Source: Cryptomeria japonica
Lineage: Eukaryota; Streptophyta; Pinopsida; Cupressales; Cupressaceae
NCBI RefSeq assembly: GCF_030272615.1
Contig: NC_081411.1
Location: forward strand, 832,366,160-832,430,159
DNA length: 64,000 nt
Reading direction: 5' to 3'
A program made the position numbers and the translations under genes. Within the stretch, counting starts at the first letter, position 1, and every line of letters starts with the position of its first letter. The notes beneath the pieces are model-generated. The model searched no databases and was not told the DNA's origin. It saw nothing but the letters and a program-made list of their open reading frames with translations. Shown piece by piece: positions 35,193-47,576 of this stretch.

Positions 35193-36691
35193 TGTTAGTT
35201 AGATGAGAGGAGGGGGGTGAATCAGATAAAATCATAATACATTGATCTATCCAGATTCAACCTTAGTAGAACTTACTTGATATGCAACTATGACTGTAAA
35301 TCATTCAAACTCATAAACTGATAAAATTGAAACATCAAAACACATTTAACACCAGATTTAACATGGAAACCCAAATAGGGAAAAAGCACTGCGGGATTTC
35401 AGACCCACTAAGAAAATATACTCTTCTAGAGTATGCTTGGTTAAAAGCCAATCCTGTTAAAGATTACATAAACACATTTGCTAGATGTGACCCGGTCAAG
35501 GGATTTCCCTCAGATCTATCAGAATCTTGCACTTTGTTAGAAGTGACCTTATCAAAGGATTTCAAACACTCATTCAGAATGTTATCTTGCTAGAGGATTT
35601 ATAAATAAGACTGTTAGGTCCACTCGGTTAAGAGATTTCCTGTCACTTACAAAATAAATAACAGTAATAAAATATATCTGCAACTTCACATTTGAATGTT
35701 AAAGCAGACTCTATGTGCTCAAAATAATCTTTTCATAAGACTTATCTTCCTCCTTGCTGGGCTTCTCAATCTGTTCTTCAATCAAATCTTCAATCTTCTG
35801 TACTTGATAATCACCTCTATAGTATCACTGCTCTTCTATTTTCCCGCATACTTTGTTCATCAACCATTCCTTATTTATAAGCAATTCCTAACCACTTAAT
35901 CTCCTTAATCACATTTCCCATGATTAATCTTAGCCATCAGATCTTCAAACTTGACTAGGTTCATTGAATCCTTTGAACTGAAAAACGTTTTATCTTGCCT
36001 TGAAACTTGTATTCCTTCCTTGGTACTTGTGCTCGGTTATGACCGTTCAATCTGTGCTGTAGATCTAACTCTTGAATTTTCATTGCCATTGAGCCTTAAC
36101 AAACTTCTTGCACGATATCCCAATCTTCTATAAATCTCCAGCTCATTGGCATCCTTCATTTAATAATGTATTTATTCATCCAATGCATTCTGTTACTGCT
36201 CAGTTGATACTCGGTAAATACAAAACTTTACTCGGTAACTTCTTTCTTCTTTAACCGACACTGATAACCTTGGTGTTTACCGACTAGCTCCTTGCTCGGT
36301 AAAATAGAATAGTATCAAACCTTTACTCATTCTGTTACATGAAATCTTTTCTCCTTCTTATTCAGTCTTCGAATACACATATATAGGATATCAAAACAAT
36401 CAAAATAACATAATCTCTTCACTATCTAACTCGGTAATAGTTTCCCATTGAATAACTTATTACTCCCCTTCATTTTCACATTCTTTATGTGTCACTTACT
36501 GACATATTTATACTCATCAAAACATACTCTTTAAGATATGGCAACATCATACTGAATGAGAAAATCAATTGCTTGACATCAATGATAAAATAATATTATT
36601 AAGACAGTAATCATCCTTTATCAATTATATAATCAATTTCCAACAACCTTCTCAATATCATCATACCAACAAACTTAATGTAATGCCAACA
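35193..36691 (-). repeat. Copia-2 3' LTR
   Basis: 1499 bp, edges tgttagttag and gccaaca. A run of G with gtgaatcag lies at 35212-35226. It differs from the 5' LTR at several percent of sites by eye. Confidence 0.92.
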
Positions 36692-36703
36692 ATCTCCCCC
36701 TTT

Positions 36704-37061
36704 GGCATTGATGACAATACTAACTTGATTTATTCCAATTGATTCAGACTGCTATTATTCTTCTCCTGTTATCCTTGAGCTATAATTTTCTCCTGTGATC
36801 TTCTCCCCCCATCATTAGTCTTCTCCCCCTTTGACAACAATACCAAAAGTAAAACTAATCCATGATTACTTCCCCTGTGAAGTAATTTCCTTGCTTGTTA
36901 AAACATATACAAATGTATCATCTTAGTCTCGGTCAAGGCATCTTCTCTTCATTCACTGTTTCTTGCACACCTTTAGACAACCTTCTAAAGTGTGTAAATC
37001 AACATCAACTCACAAATAGTATTCTGTAGAGTCATAGAATTGATGCTTTCACCGAACTCTG
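36704..37061 (-). other. Copia-2 3' untranslated region
   Basis: Non-coding, between the end of RNase H and the polypurine tract (36692-36703, minus AAAGGGGGAGAT). Rich in short C-runs (cccc). Confidence 0.6.
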
Positions 37062-38744
37062 TTAGTGAGTACAAGATAGGGTTAGGACCCCTAACTTACT
37101 TCTGAGATAATCAAAAGTGTCCCTTGGCAGTGGCTTTGTGAAGATGTCTGCTATTTGTTCCTTTGTGCTAACATATTCCAGCACAACTTTCTTTTCTTGA
37201 ACTTCTTCTCTTAGATAATGATACTTTATAGAGATATGCTTTGTCTTAGAGTGCATTACCAGATTCTTTGAAATGTTAATAGCTCTTGTATTATCACAAA
37301 ATATAGTTACTAGCTCGGTAGCTATCTCATTCATACCTTCCAACAATTGTTTGATCCATGCTATAGTGGTACAATTCAATGCTGTAGCGACATATTCAGC
37401 TTCAACTGTTGACTGTGAAATGCATCCTTGTTTCTTGCTAAGCCAACTCACTAGTCTTTCTCCCAAAAAGAAAGCTCCACCGCTTGTGCTTTTCCCATCA
37501 TCAATATTTCCTACCCAATCAGCATCAGTATAGACTTTTAAGTCAAAATCATTCCTCTTTTTATATAGTAAACCATAATCTTCAGTGCCTCTCAAGTATC
37601 TAAAAATTCTCTTGATTGCTGTCATATGGGTTTCTTTGGGATCTGCAGAAAATCTTGCAGCTATACCTATTGCATGTGCTATATCAGGCCTGCTGTGAAC
37701 TACATATTGCAACTTTACAATCATAGATCGGTAAAGTGTCTCATCAATAGATGCAGATTCATCATTCTTTGATAGTTTACAATTAGTAGTCATAGGAATA
37801 CTTACAAGTTTAGAATCCTCCATTCCAAATTTCTTCAAGATTTCCTTTATATACTTGGAATGAGTAATGAAAATCCCATTTTTCATTTGCAGTATCTGTA
37901 AACCTATAAAATACTTTATTTCACCAATTAATGACATCTCAAATTCTTTGCACATTTCATTTCCAAAGTTCTTGCATAAAGAATCATTTCCACAAAAAAT
38001 GATATCATGAACAAATATGGCTGAAATCAGTATTCCATTATCCTCATCATTCTTCATATACATGTTACTGTGTTCACTAGTCCTAATAAATCCAATCTTG
38101 ATTAAGTAAGAGTGCAACCTTTCATACCAAGCTCTAGGTGCTTGCTTTAGGCCATATAAAGCTTTGTTCAACTTACATACCTGATCTTTATTCTTCTCTT
38201 CAATAAATCCTTCAGGCTGTTCAATATAAACTTCTTCTTCTAGTATACCATTCAAAAATGTAGATTTAACATCCATTTGATATACCTTGAAATTTTTGTA
38301 AGCAGCATATGCCAACAATGTTCTCACTCCTTCAAGTCTCTCCACAGGTGCAAAAGTCTCACCATAGTCTATTCCTTCTTCTTGAGCATAACCTTTGCAA
38401 ACTAGCCTTGCTTTATTCGGAATGACCTCACCTCTTTCATTTAGTTTATTTCTGAAAATCCACTTTGTACCGATTACATTTTTCTCTTTTGGTCTTGGGA
38501 CCAGTGTCCATGTTTCATTTTTCTTGATTTGTTCAATCTCTTCTGTCATAGCATTCACCCAATCTTCATTGCTTAATGCCTCTTTTACTATCCTCAGTTC
38601 AAACTCGGATATCAGACATGTGTTCTATCTCAGTTTGTTCCTTGTCATTACTGGATCATCCTTATCTCCTATAATCTGACTTGATTCATGATTTCTTTTG
38701 ACATATTTTGCTAATATAGGCTCGATAGGCTCTGTATGATCTTC
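37062..38744 (-). pseudogene. Copia-2 reverse transcriptase and RNase H
   Basis: The 498-residue open stretch 38558-37062 covers RT ([56 protein letters not shown]) and RNase H ([49 protein letters not shown]). The RT catalytic block reads [12 protein letters not shown]: the first Asp of the usual V-D-D is His, which should abolish polymerisation. Two stops lie in the linker between 38559 and 38744. RNase H motifs look intact. Confidence 0.88.
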
Positions 38745-40136
38745 TTAATCACTCGGTAACTGAGTACTTTCTTCATCGGCTTTCTCGGTTAGACTTCTTG
38801 GTTGTACATATACAAACTCTTCATAATCTTCTAGTTCTTTGGAGTTTCCTTCATCATTCTTTTTTGCAAATTCATTAATTTTCACATTTGCACTTTCCAC
38901 TATTTTGTTGGATGATTTGATCAGACATTTAAATGCTTTACTCCTAGAGGAATAACCAAGAAATGTTCCTTCCTCGCTTTTCTGATCAAATTTTCCATTT
39001 CTGTCATCTTTGTGAACATAACATCTACTTCCAAATATTTTAAAATAACTTACATTTGGTTTCTTGTCAAACCAGATTTCATATGGTGTCTTCATAGTTC
39101 CTTTCTTCAGTTGTACTCGGTTCAGGGTGTAAACTACAGTGCTTATTGCTTCTCTCAAAAATATTTGAGGTACTTTCTTTTCTATCATCAAGGTTCTAGC
39201 ACAATCTACAATTGATTTGTTTCTTCTTTCAGCTATCCCATTTTGTTGTGGTGTTCTTGGTGCAGACACTTGTCTCTTTATACCATGATCATTGCAGAAT
39301 AAGTTAAATTCATTTGAAATGAACTCTCCTCCTCTATCGGATCTTAGACATTTCAACTGTCTTCCTGTTTCATTTTCAACTCTTGCCTTATACCATTTGA
39401 ACATTTGGAAGGCTTTTGATTTCTCTTTTAAAAACATAACTGACATCATCCTTGAGTAATCATCCACAAATAATATGAAGTATTTATCACCATAATAGCT
39501 TTGAACTTTCATAGGACCACAAAGATCAGTGTGTACAAGATCTAAAATTCTTTTAGAAGTGTAAGACTTACTTGTAAAGCTTGATTTTGTCATCTTACCC
39601 ATCTGGCATCCTCGACATATTGCATTCTTAGGTTTCTCCAAGCTTGGTAGACCTCTTACTCGGTGCTTCTTACTTATTTTGATCAGGTTATCAAAATTTA
39701 CATGACAAAACCTTTTATGCCATAACCAGGTATCTTCTATTATTGCATACATACAATTGTTCTGAGTTGAGTCAAGATGAAATGTATTACCTCTTGTTTG
39801 AGTCTCGGTAGCAGCCAACTTTCCATGTTTGTCATGAACTTTGACAATTCCTTTCTGAAATTCTATTCAGTATCCTGTATTGTTTAGCTGTGCTACACTC
39901 AACAAATTGTATTTCAGACCTTCAAGCCAATATACATAATCACATTTAGCATTGTCAAGAAGTGTGATAGATCCTTTACCTTTCACAGGACATGGTGCAT
40001 CATTACCAAATCTTACATAACCTCCATCATAATCTTCTAATTTAACAAACTTTTGTTTATCACTTGTCATGTGATGTGAGCATCCACTATATATGATCCA
40101 AGAATCATTATTATTTATGTGTGATATTAAGGCTTT
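38745..40136 (-). pseudogene. Copia-2 protease and integrase
   Basis: Protease begins near 40105 with WIIYSGCSHHMTS: the catalytic Asp of D-S-G is Tyr. After a TGA at about 39865 the frame continues as integrase (39818-38745): zinc-binding WHKRFCHVNF ... CRGCQMGK, then HTDLCGPMKV, FVDDYSRMM and QQNGIAERRN carrying the D-D-E residues, then the YEIWFDKKPNVSYFKIFGSR block. A TAA separates it from Gag near 40137. Confidence 0.88.
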
Positions 40137-41240
40137 TTATTCATACCTTTCTTCATCTGATCCATCTTTGATAGCCACATATACAACTTCCTCAGTCTCA
40201 GTCCCATCAGATTTATCATCATTGGATTCCTCATCAGTTACTAGGCATGTCTTTCTATCTCTCCTTCTGAAGTCTCGGTGCCCTCTGTATTGGTTGTCTT
40301 TCTGTGTGTCATCTTGGTATTCTTTCTTTTCACTAGATTCTTTGTTAGGACAATTTGAATCCATATGTCCAATTTTATCACAGTTAAAACATTTCAAAGG
40401 TAACTTTCCTTTATACTTACCGTTGCCTCTTGGTAACTTTCTGGCCAATAATGCTTCAAACTCTTCTTGCTTTCTGATTTCCTCATATAGTTTGTGTACT
40501 TCTTCCATAGTTTTGCAAAATCTCTCACTTGCTCCACTATGCTTTCCTTTAGCATACTTATACATTCTATCATTGTAATCATTAGATTCATCAAGATGAA
40601 AAGAAGTGAATGCAGATTCAACTTTGTTAACTGAAGACCCACTGTTATCAAAATTACTCAACTCAAAAGCATGTAGCTTACCGATAGTAGCATCCAAAGA
40701 GACTAGCATGTTTGGTACAGACCTTAATTCATTAATTGCAGAGACTCGAATGACATAAGCAGGTATAAGTGTTCTCAACAACTTACTTGTTACATCCTTT
40801 TCTTCAATAGTACCTCCCACTCCTTTGATTTGATTGACAGTTTCCTTTAACCTTGTACTGTATTGGATTATGTTCTCACCTTCATTCATTCTCATGGATT
40901 CAAGTTGTCCTCTTAGACTATCTATTTTTTCTCTTTGAACATGTTCATCACCACCATACACAGATATAAGCTTATTCCACATAGCTTTGGCATCATTACA
41001 ACCTTCTAGATCATTAAACTTTGAGTCGCTCAATGCTAATGTTATTTCAATCATTGCTTGAATATGTTCTTGCTTTGCCTTTATCTCTTCCATTGTCACT
41101 GGGTAGGTGCTAGGTGCAGTGTAATCATTCTCCAGATAATATGTTGCATATTCTCCAATTCTTGATAAGTGCAGCTTCATCCTTTTCTGCCATGTGGAGA
41201 AACTTGACTTGTTCAACTTTGGTGAATCCCTTTTATACAT
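40137..41240 (-). CDS. Copia-2 Gag
   Basis: 367-residue frame from ATG 41240, 50 bp after the primer site. N-terminal WQKRMKLHLSRIG, a central UBN2-like region (WNKLISVYGGDEHVQREKID), and an intact zinc knuckle CFNCDKIGHMDSNC at about 40390-40349. The length fits a plant copia Gag. It ends at a TAA where Gag-Pol should continue, which may be a mutation (neighbouring stops are) or a Gag terminus. It is the longest intact Gag in the window. Confidence 0.85.
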   Translation of the reverse strand: MYKRDSPKLNKSSFSTWQKRMKLHLSRIGEYATYYLENDYTAPSTYPVTMEEIKAKQEHIQAMIEITLALSDSKFNDLEGCNDAKAMWNKLISVYGGDEHVQREKIDSLRGQLESMRMNEGENIIQYSTRLKETVNQIKGVGGTIEEKDVTSKLLRTLIPAYVIRVSAINELRSVPNMLVSLDATIGKLHAFELSNFDNSGSSVNKVESAFTSFHLDESNDYNDRMYKYAKGKHSGASERFCKTMEEVHKLYEEIRKQEEFEALLARKLPRGNGKYKGKLPLKCFNCDKIGHMDSNCPNKESSEKKEYQDDTQKDNQYRGHRDFRRRDRKTCLVTDEESNDDKSDGTETEEVVYVAIKDGSDEERYE

Positions 41241-41288
41241 CTTCGGATCTTGCGTTAAGTTCCTTTAAACTTTTCTTTTAGAGTTCTT

Positions 41289-41300
41289 GCTCTGATACCA
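41289..41300 (-). other. Copia-2 primer-binding site
   Basis: Minus strand TGGTATCAGAGC, two bases from the LTR end at 41303. Confidence 0.9.
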
Positions 41301-41302
41301 AT

Positions 41303-42815
41303 TGTTAGTTAGATGAGAGGGGCGGGGGGGGGGGGGGGGGTGAATCAGATAAACTCACAATACATTGATCTATCCAGATTGAACCTCGGTAGAACTTACT
41401 TGATATGCAACTATGACTGTAAATCATTCAAACTCATAAACTAATAAACCTGAAACAACAAAACACATTTAACACCAGATTTAACGTGGAAACCCAAATA
41501 GGAAAAAAACCAATGTGGGATTTTAGACCCACTAAGAAAATATACTCTTCTAGAGTATGCTCGGTTAAAAGCCAATCCTGTTAAAGATTACATAAACACA
41601 TTTGCTAGATGTGACCCAGTCAAGGGATTTCCCTCAGATCTATCAGAATTTTACACTTTGTTAGAAGTGACCTTGTCAAAGGATTTCAAGCACTCATTCA
41701 AGAGTTACCTTGCTAGAGGATTTACAAATAAGACTGTTAGGTCCGCTCGGCTAAGAGATTTCCTGTCACTTACAAAATAAATAATAGTGATAAAATATAT
41801 TTGCAACTTCACATCTGAAATGTTAAAGCAGACTCTATGTGCTCAAAATAATCTTGTCATAAGACTTATCTTCTTCCTTGCTAGGCTTCTCAATCTGTTC
41901 TTCAATCAGATCTTCAATCTTCTATACTCGATAATCACCTCTGTAGTATCACTGCTCTTCTATTTGCCCACATACTTTGTTCATCAACTATTCCTTATTT
42001 ATAAGCAATTCCTACCCACTTAATCTCCTTAATCACATTTCCCATGATTAATCTTAGCCATCAGATCTTCAAACTTGACTAGGTTCATTGAATCCTTCGA
42101 ACTGAAAAATGTTTTATCTTGCCTTGAAACTTGTATTCCTTCCTTGGTACTTGTGCTCGGTTATGACCATTCAATCTGTGTTGTAGATCTAACTCTTGAA
42201 TTTTCATTGCCATTGATCCTTAACAAACTTCTTGCACACTATTCCAATCTTCTATAAATCTCCAGCTCATTGGCATCCTTCATTTAATAATGTATTTATT
42301 CATCTAATGCATTCTGTTACTACTCGGTTGATACTCTGTAAATACAAAACATTACTCGGTAACTTCTTTATTCTTTAACTGACACTGATAACCTTGGTGT
42401 TTACCGACTAGCTCCTTGCTCGGTAAAATAGAACAATATCAAACCTTTACTCATTCTGTTACGTGAAATCTTTTCTCGTTCTTATTCAGTCTTCGAATAC
42501 ACATATATAAGATATCAAAACAATCAAAATAACATAATCTCATCACTGTCTAACTCGGTAATAGTTGCCCATTGAATAACTTATTACTCCCCTTCATTTT
42601 CACATTCTTTCTATGTCACTTACCGACATGTTTATACTCATCAAAACATACTCTTTAAGATATGGCAACATCATACTGAATGAGAAAATCAATTGCTTGA
42701 CATCAATGACAAAATTATATTATTGAGACAGTAATCATCCTTTATCAATTATATCATCAATTTCTAACAATCTTCTCAATATCATCATACCAACAAACTT
42801 AATGTAATGCCAACA
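41303..42815 (-). repeat. Copia-2 5' LTR
   Basis: 1513 bp, edges tgttagttag and gccaaca. Near its left edge a G-rich tract (41319-41340, one C interruption) is longer than in the 3' LTR and is followed by tgaatcag. Confidence 0.92.
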
Positions 42816-44185
42816 ATCAACACACGTTACCCATGGCTTTCACCATGGATACAATTGTTTATAGTGGTTCGAAAGAGGATGGATTTTCCTCGCTACAACT
42901 TGGGCTGTTTTCTCCTCACTAGTAGTCCTAATGACCACACGAGGAGACAAGCCCTCTAGAGATTAAACAAAAAGAGCTTATTGCCCAAGACACAAAAGAC
43001 ACTGGTTCAATTTTAGGGCACCAATTGAAGTGTTTGATAATATATGAAAACAAGGTGCACAATGAAGATCAAAAACCCTTGCCAAAATTCTGTAACAAAG
43101 ATTAATTTGTTAGTAGTTTTGCAATAATACCCCTCCTGCAAGCACACAAGTTAGGTAAATTTTAGATCCAAAAGACTTTGTGAAACAAGGGCCTTCAACA
43201 ATGTGTTTTTTTGACCAATTCAAAGACCTGATTCATCATAAAAAAATACCACCTGTAAAATTTCAAGAAATTTTGAGAAATGTAAAAAAATCCAAAAAAT
43301 TTGCTAATTTGCTCCAAAAATTAATTTTTATGAAAAATCATAAAAAATTATATAAAATGCAAAATTGATCCAAAAAATATGCAATATTTACTGGACACTC
43401 CTAATGGTCTTCCAAACCCGCATAAAAAACTTTCTACAACAAATCCAAGCAGTTTGTGAGATATGAGCAAAATAATGCAGAACCCTAATTTTCAGAGATC
43501 CGATTTTTTAGGAATGATTTTGCATCAAATTTTAAATCACAAAGAACAAAGCCTGTGTATAATTTTGAGAGATTTCCAAAAATGTAAGAATAGCCAAAAA
43601 ATTCACTAATTTGCTCTCAAAATTAATTTTTTATGAAAATACATAAAAAAATCATAGAAATTGCCAAAAAATCTAAGTTTTGTACTGCACACCTCTGATA
43701 ATGTTTTTTACCTGCAAAACAAATTTGATGCCAAATGCAAAACCGTTTGTGATCTGATCAAAATAATGAGAAACCCTAATTTTTAAAGATCCAATTTTTG
43801 AGGAAATACTTTGCATCAAAATTAAAATCATAAAGAACAGAGCCTATGTATAAATCAGAGAGCTTTCCAAAAATATAAGAAAATCCAAAAAATTCGCTCC
43901 TTTGCTCTCAAAATTAATTTTTTATGACAATTCATAAAAAAATCATATAAAATTCAAATATGCTCCAAAAAATCTGAATTTTTGATTGCAAGCTCTTGAT
44001 ACTATCCCAAACCTACAAAAAACATTTGATGCAAAAATTCCAAGATCTTGATTTTGTGTCCAAAACCCTACCGGCACAAGGTTATTCTCCAAATTGTTTT
44101 ACAAAACAACAATATAGGGTTAGAAAAACCTGCCAAAAAAAACACAGATCTAACAAAAATCCATGTCCCACAGGGCGTGCCAAAA
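42816..44185 (-). other. G1 leader, distal part, with ~300-bp tandem repeats and primer site
   Basis: 42816-43200 matches the reverse complement of G3 62050-62400. About 43130-44050 consists of three imperfect units of roughly 300 bp, each holding gctcCAAAAATTAATTTTT-like cores (near 43315, 43618, 43912). 44166-44185 is the primer-site region (minus TTTTGGCACGCCCTGTGGGA). The priming tRNA is not identified. No gene. Confidence 0.65.
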
Positions 44186-45014
44186 TGTTTATGGTGAAAA
44201 TGGATAAAACAATATTGAAAGACTAAATAGATTCAACCACAAAACCCTAGCCTAACAACAACAAAGATCCACCATAACATATGAAGATTACCTAAGACAA
44301 TGCAAATCAAATCAAATCACAAAGATTGTACCATCACATGTCCAATAGGGTTTGAATCTCCATTCTTCCTATCTCCATTGATCTTGCTTGATATATTTGC
44401 TCTCAGATTTTATGTGTGCACAAGAGCTCAACAAAGAACGGAAATGTGGTTGCAAGTAGGCTTGATCGCATATGAAAGTTCGAATGCTAGAAGTCTTGAT
44501 TAGTTCATTGGATGATTAGGTTATCTAGTTGAATAGAAAGATTAGAATAGAATGATTAGGGTTGATAATGAGAGAAGCATCCTCTTATATAGAAGACACT
44601 ATAAGAAATGGAGGGATAAGATTAAGAGGTGTAAAAGATAAATGGTTGGCTAGGATTAGAGGGTAGGTAGAGGAAATAAGAAAATAATGAGAGGGTAGGT
44701 AGTGTAGGAATTAATAGATGAATGACATGTGTCATAAGTAGAAAAGGCTAATGAATTAATTAAATAAATAAAGATTTATTTAATTAATAGAATAAATAGG
44801 ATCAATTAAATAAATAATTTATTTATTTAATTTAGAAAAAAGGCAATTTAAATAAATAAATAAAATTATTTAAATGAGAAATAAGGATAGAAGAGGATAA
44901 ATAATTTAATTAAATAAATAAAGATTTATTTAATTAATAGAAGAATTAGGCTTAAAATAATTAAATAAATAAAGATATTTATTTAATTAGACATGACAAT
45001 TTTAGGTGTCTACA
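44186..45014 (-). repeat. G1 5' LTR
   Basis: 829 bp, edges tgtttatgg and ggtgtctaca. The AT-palindrome cluster is at 44745-44990. It shows the uninterrupted TRIM-2 target (attagagggtaggtag near 44655). Confidence 0.9.
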
Positions 45015-47576
45015 GGGCTCACTTTTCTATCAATCTTGCAATCCAGGACTAGTCTGTGCAAGATAGTGATAGACTAATCAATAATCCCTTCATTCGTAGA
45101 TCCCTCCTTCATCAATCTCTATGCAACCATCATCATGAGTTCAGTAGGACTCATCTCGGTTATTTTTTTCTTTACAACCTACAAGGTGTCAATTGACAAC
45201 AATGATGGACCTGCTATCAGTTCCTTGCCGGATTCCCCTTTCTTCTCCTCTGATGATTTATCCTCAATAGCTTCCTCACTTGCACCGGTGGCTTCGCCAC
45301 TTGGTGCAGTCTCTGTAACTATTTTTTCCTCTGTAAGAACTATAACCTTAACCTGTACATCTGTATCTGGAGGACTGTTGTCCTCAATATTAGTATCCTA
45401 TACATCATCAACCTTTTCACTCTCTATATTTTTTGATATCTCAACATTTGCTTATACATTTGTATCTACCAGGGGTTTGATTTCCACTATCTTAATATTT
45501 TCAAAATTGGGGGTGAAGTACCCATAATATCCTTTCCTTTCTCCTTAATCGAGATGTTTGCAGTGTCTATTTTTGATTCCGGTGAAGTAAAGAAACCTCA
45601 GTTCTCTTCAAAGAACATAATCCATGCCTTTTGGGTCTCCTTTATTATCTCATTTACCCTTCCTAGCATAAGACTAGTTATTCTATGGTTGATATTAAAG
45701 ATTTTTCTATCTGCACCTCAAGTGTCTTATCCATTTCCTCTAGAGTAATAGAAACACAAATAGATAACAACTCTTGTATCTTAATAAGCTTGTCTTTTTG
45801 TATTTTTGATAGCTTCCTAGCATCTAACATATCATATAGTTCTGCCGATATTTGGTTTTCAATTTCTATCAAGGCTTTCTTATAAATATCCAAATATAAC
45901 AAAACTGCTTCCTCTACCTCTCTTTGTTCAACATTATCTAAATGATCATAGTAAAACTGTATATTCTTTAACATGCTATCCTTAGTTATTTCATCTACTA
46001 ACTCTGCACAAGTTTTTGGTGGAATGATAGTTACATTACCGAATTGAATTGCCATATCAATGGCAACCTTCTTCTTCCTTCTTGCAGTACCGGATGGAGT
46101 TGAAGGTGTTACTTTTGGTGCTTGCTTCTGTGCCGGTAACTTGAATGTGACTTTCCTAACCAGTTTCTTTTTAGCTTCTACCTTGGTTTCCTCTGTTTTC
46201 TTTCCTATAACCCTCTAGAAAGAGAAGGGTGTGTCATCCTTAGATTCAGACTCTGCTGTAACATGCTCAATGTGTACTTCTGGATCCTTCCTCTTCCTAC
46301 CTTTCTCCAAGACAACATCAATTAATGCTTTAATGTCTTGTGAGACCTTTTCTACAAACTTGCTTTATTTTCCTTCCTACTTCTCTCTTTTCTTCCGGTT
46401 GAACTCTGTTTCAACCTCTTGTGTTTTTTGCTTTGCAGTACCACATGGCTTCTCATCCTCATCAATGGGTGCATCAATCAACATCTTTGCATAAGCATCA
46501 AGGATTTGTGCATCAACTTCATATTCCATTTCCTCAATCCAAATCTTTTGGGGCTTAACCGCTTCCATAAGTCTTTCATCTTTCTTCACCATGAAGCATA
46601 TGTCGGTTGAGTATTTTTCAACAATATGCTTAGGAACCCTTTCTCTAGACTTCATAGCCTTCTAGAATCCCTTAAAATATCCCCATGCCTTATCATCTCT
46701 CTGATTGCCTAAAGTAACAATTGACTGTTTCAATTATCTCCCTACTAGGATATCAAATGCCCATTGTCTCTTTCTAAAATCGAGAGTGTCATTCATGAAA
46801 AATAACATCAAGTAGACAATTAAGTTGCTATAGTGGAAAATTCCTTTCTTTTCTCCTTTAATCTTTCCTAGGTTTATCAATAGTTCATCCAACATCCAAC
46901 CATATAGATCCAATTTCTCATTTTCTCTCATTATCTTGTAAGCTGCGAAAATGTAGGAGCTAGAAACAAAATTCAATCAGTTTGACTAAGTTACCTTATA
47001 ACTGATCATCATGCTACCAAATCTGATGTCTATGTTGGTAATAGTGCTACTTCTCATGGATCTTTTGTCTGATGTTGCGCCAGTGATCTTGTTGACATAA
47101 TCATTAAAAACCTTCTTATCTAGATATTGTCCAACTTGTGGTAAACCAGTGATTGCCCTGATGGCTTCCTTGGTGATCTTGTATGGTCTATCCAACCAGA
47201 TAAAATATCCATGCACTCTGCTTAAAACATACCTAACTATTTCATCTTCAAATTCTGGAATGTCCAGAATGCCGGTAAACCCTAAGTCTTCAATGTGCTT
47301 GTATGCAGGTTTAATCTTTCCAGAATCTCCCATAAGCTCGCTCATGTACATGCCCTTTATATTAGATGTCCCAAAATCCTCAATGTGACAATATATGTAT
47401 GGCCTAAGATCTTCAACATAAACAACTCCTTCTGGAACACAGGAAAATGCTCCAACTGAGTCATCCAGGATAGCCACATGCAGATACCACTTGAAAGTTG
47501 GGCTGTGATAGTATTTGACCTCTACAACAGTCAGATTTGCAACAAATATAGGAATAAATGATGATCATGCTTCCAT
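45015..47576 (-). pseudogene. LARD ORF2, N-terminal and central part (unknown protein)
   Basis: ATG at 47576. The frame runs leftward for about 850 codons with scattered stops (several TAG/TGA) and at least one frameshift near 45530, then continues at 25322 after G1, for roughly 1100 residues in all. N-terminal 200 residues: PTFKWYLHVAILDDSVGAF, then VHGYFIWLDRPYKITKEAIR and AITGLPQVG, reminiscent of the helical domain of 'putative plant transposon protein' ORFs. The centre is K/E-rich with coiled-coil potential. No catalytic motif of any Pol enzyme is visible. Function unknown. Confidence 0.6.

Larger units (their letters stand above)
35193..42815 (-). mobile_element. Copia-2: complete but inactive Ty1/copia element in G1 leader
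   Basis: 3' LTR 35193-36691, polypurine tract 36692-36703, pol and gag, primer site 41289-41300, 5' LTR 41303-42815. The target duplication is atcag/atcaa. G3 provides the empty site in reverse complement at 62390-62430. The reading frames need only about four stops to be explained, so it is the best-preserved element here, but catalytic residues are changed too. Confidence 0.92.
25323..45014 (-). mobile_element. G1: gypsy element lacking polymerase, with antisense PMD gene
   Basis: 3' LTR 25323-26115, 5' LTR 44186-45014, primer-site region 44166-44185, polypurine tract 26116-26130. The target duplication gggat/gggct (25318-25322, 45015-45019) has one change. Removing G1 rejoins LARD ORF2 in frame. 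Contents on the minus strand: leader, Gag, protease, a linker, then only the last 80 residues of integrase. On the plus strand: a PMD pseudogene. Copia-2 is inserted in the leader. Confidence 0.9.

Noticed and set aside
45135-45527. Plus-strand serine-rich frame of 130 codons
   Set aside because: Antisense shadow of LARD ORF2. Composition only reflects the complementary K/E-rich coding strand.
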